Assembly (NCBI GenBank): GCA_030146905.1
Contig: JASLAV010000792.1
Location: 1-11,516, forward strand
Source of the DNA: Lentzea sp.
GTDB taxonomy: Bacteria > Actinomycetota > Actinomycetes > Mycobacteriales > Pseudonocardiaceae
Length of the DNA: 11,516 nucleotides
Reading direction: 5' to 3'
Shown: positions 6,812 through 11,516 of the stretch, piece after piece
Layout of the letters: each line of letters opens with the position of its first letter
How positions within the stretch are numbered: the first letter of the stretch is position 1
Program-made: the position numbers and the translations under genes
The notes under the pieces: generated by a model
What the model was told of the DNA's origin: nothing
Database searches by the model: none
What the model saw: only the letters and a program-made list of their open reading frames with translations

Positions 6812-7534
6812 ATGGGCGACGCGCTGGCGGTGGCGGCCACCGGGGTCATCAGGGGACGCAACGACGTACCGCCGCTCTTCCGGCCTCCCGCGCCGCCGCG
6901 GCACTTCGTCGGCAGGGACGCCGAGCTGGGGCGCATCAGGGCAGGGGTGACGGTGCTGACCGGGCCCGCGGGGGTGGGGAAGACCGCGCTGGCGCTCCAG
7001 TGGCTGCGGGAACGGGGATCCGGCGCCCAGCTCTACGTCGACCTCTCGGTGCACGGCATCGGCCGCGTGCTGCGCGCGTTCGGCCTGAACGCCGACCCGT
7101 CCGACGAGTGCGCGGTGTTCCGCAGCCTGGTCACCCGCAGGCAGTTCACCCTGTTGCTGGACAACGCCTGTTCGGCCGAGCAGGTGACACCGCTGCTGCC
7201 CGCGTCCGGGACGGTGATCGTCACCAGCAGGCGGGAACTGGGCATCGGGCAGGAGGTCGTCGTCGGGCCGCTCACCGACGACGGGCGCCTCGGACCGTTG
7301 CTCGACCTGTCCTATGTGGAGCTCCCGGAACGACAGGCGCGGCTCTACCGGCTCTGCGCGTGGCAGCCGGGCGCGTTCGGGGTGCCGGCGGCCGCGGCGA
7401 TCGCGGGGGAGCCGGAGTGCGACGTCGAGGACGCGCTGGACGACCTGGTGGAGAAGTCGTTGCTGACCGAGGAGGGTGACTACGCGTTCAGGTTCCACGA
7501 TCTCGTGCGTGCCCATGCGCGCACGAAACGCTAA
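6812..7534 (+). CDS. Compact NB-ARC (STAND-type) ATPase without effector or repeat domains
   Basis: A 240-residue cytoplasmic NTPase related to the NB-ARC module of SARP/AfsR-type regulators. Seen in order: FVGRDAEL at 32-39, Walker A GPAGVGKT at 51-58 (K57), Walker B LLLDNA at 114-119 (D117), the TSR motif at 138-140, and a winged-helix end with FHDLVRAHA at 228-236, where H229-D230 corresponds to the MHD motif. The GLPLAL-containing helical ARC1 segment, expected after GPLTDD (152-157), is missing: the chain goes straight to LLDLSYVELP (163-172). The spacer between Walker A and B is also shorter than usual. There is no N-terminal effector and no C-terminal TPR or WD repeats. GGGGAGG, 7 nt before the ATG, supports the start. 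A switch acting with a separate partner, or a reduced remnant, are both possible. Confidence 0.8.
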   Translation: MGDALAVAATGVIRGRNDVPPLFRPPAPPRHFVGRDAELGRIRAGVTVLTGPAGVGKTALALQWLRERGSGAQLYVDLSVHGIGRVLRAFGLNADPSDECAVFRSLVTRRQFTLLLDNACSAEQVTPLLPASGTVIVTSRRELGIGQEVVVGPLTDDGRLGPLLDLSYVELPERQARLYRLCAWQPGAFGVPAAAAIAGEPECDVEDALDDLVEKSLLTEEGDYAFRFHDLVRAHARTKR

Positions 7535-7594
7535 CAATGCGAGAATCGCACACGGGCGTTTAACGACATAGTTCTCCGCTCAACGGAGATCGTT
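7526..7594. terminator. Two tandem compound hairpins after the NB-ARC gene
   Basis: The first structure has an outer stem AAACGC (7526-7531)/GCGTTT (7556-7561) and an inner stem TGCGA (7538-7542)/TCGCA (7546-7550) with a GAA loop; it overlaps the stop codon at 7532-7534. The second has AACGA (7562-7566)/TCGTT (7590-7594) enclosing TCTCCG (7573-7578)/CGGAGA (7584-7589) with a 5-nt loop. No U-tract follows. The simplest reading is a terminator pair of the actinobacterial kind, but a regulatory role upstream of the next gene is possible. Confidence 0.5.
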
Positions 7595-7648
7595 GGCATT
7601 TAAGGGTTGTCCACACCGGGCCTCCCTTTCGGGAATCCGAATTGGTCA

Positions 7649-7664
7649 TATCCTTCGCGTCATG
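7649..7664 (+). promoter_or_regulatory. Candidate leaderless -10 element (TATCCT) for the XRE regulator gene
   Basis: TATCCT at 7649-7654 fits TANNNT and is followed by seven bases and the ATG at 7662. No Shine-Dalgarno is present. No good -35 is seen. The geometry supports transcription starting at the start codon and helps choose 7662 over the TTG at 7593. Confidence 0.5.
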
Positions 7665-8504
7665 CCGAAGGATTTCCGTGCCACCGCACTCGAACGCGCC
7701 ATCGGGCGGCAGCTGGCCGGGTGGCGCGACGAGCGCGAGCTCAGCCTCACCGAGGCCGGCCACCGCGTGGGCTTCAGCAGCGCCAAGCTGTCCATGATGG
7801 AGAACGCGGTGCAACCGTCGGCTCCGGTGGACATCATGGCGCTCGGTTACGTCTACAAGGTGCCGACCGCGGAATGGCAGGCCGTGGTGTTGCGCGCGCA
7901 GTACGCGGAACAAGTCCGCAGACGCGCGTCCGACACCGCGCTCAACTTCGATCCGGCGGCCGACTTCGCGAATCTCGTGTACGAGGCGACGGTGCTGCGC
8001 ACGTTCACGACGGATCTCGTGCCCGCCGTCTTCCAGCTCGCCGGGTACACCGACGCGGCCATGCAGACCGACGACCCGGTGCGCACCGCGCGGCTCGCGA
8101 TGGTGCGCGAGGCGTGGTCCACGCGGCTGGGCGACAAGGACCCGCTCGCCGTGCGGGCGGTCTTCCCCGAGGCCGTGCTGTGGCAGGTGGTCGGCGGTCC
8201 GAGGGTGATGAAGGCGCAGCTGCTGCACCTGATGGAGGTCAGCGAGCACCCGGCGGTGAGCGTGCAGGTGGTGCCGCGCGGTGCCGGGGCGTACCCGGCG
8301 ATGGGCTCGCCGTTCACGCTGCTCGGGTTCCCGCACCGCCAGCACAACGACGTGGCGTACCTGGAGACGTTCATCAGGGGCGAGTACGTCGAGGACCCCG
8401 GGCTCACCGAGCAGTGCGCGCAGCGGTTCGACCGGCTCCAGGAGGTCGCTCTGGGGCCGGGCGAATCGCTGGACCTCATCGCCGAGGCCGCCGCTGAGCT
8501 GTAG
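7662..8504 (+). CDS. XRE-family helix-turn-helix regulator with DUF5753 domain
   Basis: A 280-residue DNA-binding protein of the very common actinomycete XRE-DUF5753 type. The N-terminal helix-turn-helix covers about residues 8-65 (IGRQLAGWRDERELSLTEAG, then FSSAKLSMMENAVQ). The DUF5753 effector-like domain covers about 95-275 and includes the characteristic DLVPAVFQLAGYT and HPAVSVQVVPRGAGAYPAMGSP-type segments. The ATG at 7662 is preferred; an in-frame TTG at 7593 would add 23 residues unlike the family. Such proteins are often encoded next to a small DUF397 protein, as with Scr1/Scp pairs, but none is visible here; the next gene is a secreted propeller protein. Target genes cannot be inferred. 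Regulation is probably from its own leaderless promoter. Confidence 0.92.
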   Translation: MPKDFRATALERAIGRQLAGWRDERELSLTEAGHRVGFSSAKLSMMENAVQPSAPVDIMALGYVYKVPTAEWQAVVLRAQYAEQVRRRASDTALNFDPAADFANLVYEATVLRTFTTDLVPAVFQLAGYTDAAMQTDDPVRTARLAMVREAWSTRLGDKDPLAVRAVFPEAVLWQVVGGPRVMKAQLLHLMEVSEHPAVSVQVVPRGAGAYPAMGSPFTLLGFPHRQHNDVAYLETFIRGEYVEDPGLTEQCAQRFDRLQEVALGPGESLDLIAEAAAEL

Positions 8505-8508
8505 AGAT

Positions 8509-8585
8509 GTCGGATTGCTGAGAAAACTCCGTTTCGCCGCCGGGCTGGAGAAGGATCAGGGGCGCACCCCAATCCGACTAGGAGG
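8509..8585 (+). promoter_or_regulatory. Structured 5' leader of the propeller gene
   Basis: A 9-bp perfect inverted repeat, GTCGGATTG (8509-8517) and CAATCCGAC (8570-8578), brackets 52 nt. Inside lie CTCC (8527-8530)/GGAG (8547-8550) around a GC-rich loop, and GGGG (8559-8562)/CCCC (8567-8570) with a CGCA loop. The last pair competes for one base with the outer stem. The outer stem ends one base before AGGAGG (8580-8585), the Shine-Dalgarno of the ATG at 8590. This could be a structured leader RNA controlling translation, or a weak terminator of the XRE transcript. Confidence 0.45.
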
Positions 8586-8589
8586 CGGC

Positions 8590-9489
8590 ATGTACCGCAG
8601 ATTCGGTGTCCTGCTCGCGGCGGTTCTGGGCGTTTCGCTCACGGCCGCGGCGCCGGCCACCGCAGACGGTTCGAGGCACTTCCCGACCGAGTTCTCCCTG
8701 CCGAACGGGTGGCAGCCGGAAGGCATCGCGATCAGCGGCACCACGGCCTACTTCGGGTCGCGGGCCGACGGGTCGATCTACGCGGCCGACCTGCGCACCG
8801 GCAACGGCAAGGTGCTCGCGAAGGGGCCGGGCACGCCGTCGCTCGGCATGAAGGTCGACTCGCGCAAGCGGTTGTGGGTCGCGGGCGGCGTGGGCGGCGA
8901 CGCACGCGTCTACGACACCCGCAGCGGTGCGTTGCTGGCGACGTTCCAGTTCGCGACCGCGGACACGTTCGTCAACGACGTCGTGCTCACCGAGAGGTCG
9001 GCGTGGTTCACCGACTCGCGCAAGGCGGTGCTCTACGAGGTGCCGCTGAACCTGAAGCCGCACCGGACGCTCGCGCTGACGGGCGACCTCGTCGTCACGC
9101 CCGGCGCGACGAACCTCAACGGCATCGTCACCGGCCTCGACGGCGGCCTGATCGTCGTGCAGAGCAACACCGGTCAGCTGTTCCGGATCGATCCCAGGAC
9201 CGGCAAAACCGCCAACATCGATTTGAACGGCCAAACGCTCACGAATGGCGACGGACTGTTGCGCGAGGGACGTCAGTTGTTCGTGGTGCAAAACAGGCTG
9301 AACAAAGTCGCGCGCTACACGTTGAGCCGTGATGGTGCGACTCTCGCCGCGGAACGAACGGACGCGCGGTTCGACGTTCCCACGACCGTCGCCGCGTTCG
9401 GCAAGCGCCTCTACCTGCCGAATGCCCGCTTCAGCACGCCGCCGACCCCGGAGACGACTTACACCGTCGTCGCGGTCGAACGCCCTTAG
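8590..9489 (+). CDS. Secreted SMP-30/gluconolactonase-like beta-propeller protein
   Basis: A 299-residue exported protein. A clear Sec signal peptide covers residues 1-25 (MYRRF, a hydrophobic core, then ATA before D26). The mature part consists of repeated propeller-like blades: QPEGIAISGTTAYFGSRADGSIYAAD, then a block around WVAGGVGGDARVYDTRSG, VNDVVLTERSAWFTDS, LNGIVTGLDGGLIVVQSNTG, TNGDGLLREGRQLFVVQN and a closing FDVPTTVAAFGKRLYLPNARFSTPPTP. I recall close relatives in actinomycetes, often mislabelled superoxide dismutase; nothing here supports that activity. The substrate is unknown. The start at 8590 has AGGAGG 4 nt upstream. The segment from about 9195 to 9365 uses noticeably more A/T-ending codons than the rest. 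A strong hairpin follows the stop codon. Confidence 0.87.
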   Translation: MYRRFGVLLAAVLGVSLTAAAPATADGSRHFPTEFSLPNGWQPEGIAISGTTAYFGSRADGSIYAADLRTGNGKVLAKGPGTPSLGMKVDSRKRLWVAGGVGGDARVYDTRSGALLATFQFATADTFVNDVVLTERSAWFTDSRKAVLYEVPLNLKPHRTLALTGDLVVTPGATNLNGIVTGLDGGLIVVQSNTGQLFRIDPRTGKTANIDLNGQTLTNGDGLLREGRQLFVVQNRLNKVARYTLSRDGATLAAERTDARFDVPTTVAAFGKRLYLPNARFSTPPTPETTYTVVAVERP

Positions 9490-9511
9490 AACGATCACGG
9501 GTAACTAGTCC

Positions 9512-9546
9512 GTACGGGGGTTCTTGCCTTGTGAGAATCCCCGTAC
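9512..9546 (+). terminator. Strong hairpin terminator after the propeller gene
   Basis: Arms at 9512-9524 (GTACGGGGGTTCT) and 9534-9546 (AGAATCCCCGTAC) pair over 13 positions with one G-U wobble, around a 9-nt loop. The stem starts 22 nt after the stop codon of the propeller gene. There is no U-tract, as is common for terminators in GC-rich actinobacteria. It isolates the kinase gene from upstream transcription. Confidence 0.75.
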
Positions 9547-9552
9547 CGGCTG

Positions 9553-9580
9553 TTGCACCACTCACTCGACTGGGTAGCCT
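9553..9580 (+). promoter_or_regulatory. Candidate promoter for the nitrate-sensing kinase gene
   Basis: TTGCAC (9553-9558) and TAGCCT (9575-9580) are separated by 16 bp. TAGCCT fits the actinobacterial -10 TAGNNT; the -35 match is partial. It lies just after the terminator hairpin and would give a leader of about 75 nt before the GTG at 9662. Confidence 0.45.
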
Positions 9581-9610
9581 GCGAACCGTATTGCAGCCGA
9601 AGGAGTGAAG

Positions 9611-9664
9611 GCGGGTTGCCCGCAGCGCTAGCCGTGGGACACAAGAGACCGTGAGAGCGCTGTG
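9611..9664 (+). promoter_or_regulatory. Alternative hairpins over the kinase start codon
   Basis: GCGGG (9611-9615) can pair with CCCGC (9619-9623). CAGCGCT (9623-9629) can pair with AGCGCTG (9656-9662), which includes the G of the GTG start. The two stems share base 9623, so the structures compete slightly. The second stem would hide the start codon. Only weak GA-rich sequence serves as Shine-Dalgarno. Confidence 0.3.
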
Positions 9665-11516
9665 AGCGAGAAGAGCGGTTACACGCCGACCGACTACCGG
9701 ACCATCCGGTCGCGGTTGGCCGGTGTCGTGGTCGTGCCCAGCGCGGTGCTCCTCGTGATGTGGGCCGTTTTCTCCTCGTACACCCTTTTCGACGGTTTCT
9801 ACATGCGTTCGGTCGCGTCGAGCGTGAAGGACGTGACGATACCGTCCGTCGGGGCGTTCGTCGGTCTGCAGAAGGAACGTCAGCTGAGCCTCGTGCTGCT
9901 CAGCGAGGCCGGTGGCGGCGGCGCGGCGGAGCTCAAGCGGCAGCAGCAGATCACCGACGAGTCGGTCGGGAAGATGAAGAACGCCTTCGCCGGGCTCTCC
10001 GACGGCTCGCCGCAGGACATCGTCGACCGGATCAACGCGCTCAACACCGTGCTGGACGAACTGCCGCAGCAGCGCGCACAGGTCGACTCGCGCGCCGCCA
10101 ACCCCCAGGGCGTCTACAACTACTACAACAGCCTCCTGGACGCGGGTGTGGCGTTGTTCTCCCGGCAGGCGCGGCTCGTGCCCGACGCGGAGGCGAGCCA
10201 GTCCAACGTCCACGCCGTCACGATCTTCCAGGCCGCCGACTGGATGTCCCGCGGCGCCACGATCGGTTCGCGCGGGCTGCTCAACGGCTCGTTCGCCCCT
10301 GCGGAGCGCGTCGAGTTCTCCCGGCTCGTCGGCGCCTACCACTCGAGTCTCGACTCGACGATCCCGTTCGCGCTGGAGCAGGCCCGTCAGCAGTACGACA
10401 CGCTGCGCGGCAGCCCCGAGTACCGCACGCTGGTCGACCTCGAGGGCCGGATCATCAACGGCGACGAGGGCGTCACCGACCAGCAGTGGCGCTCGGCCGC
10501 CGCCCCTGTGCACGGGAAGCTCGTCGGGATCGCGGTCCAGCAGGCGCAGGACTCCGCCGCCCTCGGCCTCGACAAGGCCAACAGCCGGGTCACCGCCGTG
10601 CTGATCGGCAGCCTCATCGCGTTGCTCGCGGTCGTCGTCGGCATCGTGCTGGCGTTGCGCATCTCGAACCGCCTGGTCAGCAAGGCGCTCGTGACGCGGC
10701 TGACGTCGTTGCGGGAGGACACGCTGCGGCTCGCGCAGGAACGGTTGCCGCACATCGTGGCGCGACTGCGCGGCGGTGAGCAGGTCGACATCCACCGCGA
10801 CATGCCTCCGCTGGACTACGGCAACGACGAGATCGGCCAGGTGGCCGACGCGTTCAACACCGCCCAGTACACGGCGGTCGCCGCGGCGGTGAAGGAGACG
10901 CAGGCCCGTGAGGGCGTGAACCGGGTCTTCCTCGACATCGCGCACCGCAACCAGGGCCTGGTCCACCGGCAGCTCAAGATCCTCGACAAGCTGGAGCGCG
11001 AGGAGGAGAACCCCGAGCAGCTCGACTCGCTCTTCCAGCTCGACCACCTGGCGACCCGCGCGCGCCGCAACGCGGAGAACCTGATCATCCTCGCCGGCGA
11101 GCAGCCGGGCAGGCAGTGGCGCAAGCCGGTGCGGCTGAGCGACGTCATCCGCGCCGCGGTCGCCGAGACCGAGCAGTACGTCCGGGTCAAGGTCAACCCG
11201 ACGCCGGACCGCGCACTGGTCGGCGTCGCCGTCGCCGACACGATCCACCTGCTCGCGGAGCTCGTCGACAACGCGACGGCGTTCTCCTCGCCGCGGTCGG
11301 AGGTGGTCATCCACTCCGCCAACGCCGTACCGCACGGCATCGTGATCGAGATCGAGGACCACGGCCTCGGCATGACGCAGGAGGAACGCCTCCAGGCCAA
11401 CGCGAAGCTCTCCATCCCGCCGGACTTCGAGACGATGGCGTTCCGCGGTGAGTCCCGGCTGGGTCTCTTCGTCGTCGCCAGGCTCGCCGCACGACGGGGC
11501 ATCAAGGTGGAGCTGC
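9662..11516 (+). CDS. Nitrate/nitrite-sensing histidine kinase, conservon CvnA type (partial, C-terminus cut off)
   Basis: A membrane sensor kinase; 618 residues are visible and the gene runs off the right edge. Layout: cytoplasmic start, membrane segment at about 20-42, a helical extracellular nitrate/nitrite-sensing-like domain at about 50-305, a second membrane segment at 312-332, a HAMP-like linker, then a helical region with FLDIAHRNQGLVHRQL around H428 and the signature LFQLDHLATRARRNAENLIIL. The ATPase domain shows the N box ELVDNAT (533-539), the G1 box EDHGLGM (565-571) and GESRLGL (596-602). This is the first-gene type of actinomycete conservons, normally followed by a roadblock/LC7 protein, a DUF742 protein and a Ras-like GTPase; these would lie beyond the edge. 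GTG at 9662 is the first start after an in-frame TAG at 9629. The ligand is unproven. Confidence 0.92.
   Translation, partial: MSEKSGYTPTDYRTIRSRLAGVVVVPSAVLLVMWAVFSSYTLFDGFYMRSVASSVKDVTIPSVGAFVGLQKERQLSLVLLSEAGGGGAAELKRQQQITDESVGKMKNAFAGLSDGSPQDIVDRINALNTVLDELPQQRAQVDSRAANPQGVYNYYNSLLDAGVALFSRQARLVPDAEASQSNVHAVTIFQAADWMSRGATIGSRGLLNGSFAPAERVEFSRLVGAYHSSLDSTIPFALEQARQQYDTLRGSPEYRTLVDLEGRIINGDEGVTDQQWRSAAAPVHGKLVGIAVQQAQDSAALGLDKANSRVTAVLIGSLIALLAVVVGIVLALRISNRLVSKALVTRLTSLREDTLRLAQERLPHIVARLRGGEQVDIHRDMPPLDYGNDEIGQVADAFNTAQYTAVAAAVKETQAREGVNRVFLDIAHRNQGLVHRQLKILDKLEREEENPEQLDSLFQLDHLATRARRNAENLIILAGEQPGRQWRKPVRLSDVIRAAVAETEQYVRVKVNPTPDRALVGVAVADTIHLLAELVDNATAFSSPRSEVVIHSANAVPHGIVIEIEDHGLGMTQEERLQANAKLSIPPDFETMAFRGESRLGLFVVARLAARRGIKVEL

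Noticed and set aside
7593..7661. N-terminal extension of the XRE regulator from a TTG at 7593
   Set aside because: The added residues do not resemble the family, there is no Shine-Dalgarno, and the ATG at 7662 has a fitting -10 for a leaderless transcript.
8509..8578. The 70-nt bracketed leader as a tRNA
   Set aside because: The end pairing superficially resembles an acceptor stem, but there is no TTCRANNC loop, no anticodon arm of correct size and no CCA context.
9605..9631. A short upstream frame GTG...TAG of 8 codons before the kinase start, in the same frame
   Set aside because: Its AAGGAG sequence overlaps or touches the GTG, so the spacing cannot serve translation, and nothing else supports a leader peptide.
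9431..11362. A long open frame on the minus strand (about 643 codons)
   Set aside because: It is antisense to the nitrate-sensing kinase, has low-complexity V/R/D/H-rich composition and no recognisable motif. The plus-strand frame has clear kinase boxes.

Overview
The window is uniformly GC-rich with strongly GC-biased third codon positions. It carries families typical of actinomycetes: PucR, SARP-like NB-ARC, XRE-DUF5753, MmpS-like, and a nitrate-sensing conservon-type kinase. Together these suggest a filamentous actinobacterium, plausibly of the Pseudonocardiales (Lentzea/Saccharothrix/Amycolatopsis type). That placement is an inference from protein style, not a search result.

Left part, 1-4462, minus strand: a tight purine-oxidation operon. 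Transcription order is 5-hydroxyisourate hydrolase, xanthine dehydrogenase FAD subunit, xanthine dehydrogenase [2Fe-2S] subunit, 8-oxoguanine deaminase, then xanthine dehydrogenase molybdopterin subunit, which runs off the left edge. Junctions are a 2-base gap, a 10-base overlap and two ATGA overlaps. The dehydrogenase and the deaminase both feed urate, and the hydrolase acts one step after urate oxidation. No urate oxidase is in the window. A PucR-family regulator (4618-6057) is transcribed divergently. The 155-bp gap between them holds an AT-rich symmetric element that may be an operator.

Middle part, 6067-8504, plus strand: a short conserved hypothetical protein, an MmpS-like lipoprotein with a rare TTA codon, a very compact NB-ARC-type ATPase, and an XRE/DUF5753 regulator. 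Three of these four genes lack a good Shine-Dalgarno sequence and instead have a TANNNT hexamer 6-7 nt before the start codon, as expected for leaderless transcripts. A compound hairpin region separates the ATPase from the XRE gene.

Right part, 8590-11516, plus strand: a secreted beta-propeller protein preceded by an 85-nt leader with a long-range 9-bp stem ending at the Shine-Dalgarno, and followed by a strong hairpin terminator. Next comes a nitrate/nitrite-sensing histidine kinase of the conservon (CvnA) type, cut by the right edge.

The purine module is a clear pathway. The middle genes do not form an obvious pathway. The least ordinary items are the minimal NB-ARC protein, the structured leader before the propeller gene, and the run of leaderless starts. 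No CRISPR array, tRNA, rRNA, transposase or prophage gene was seen.
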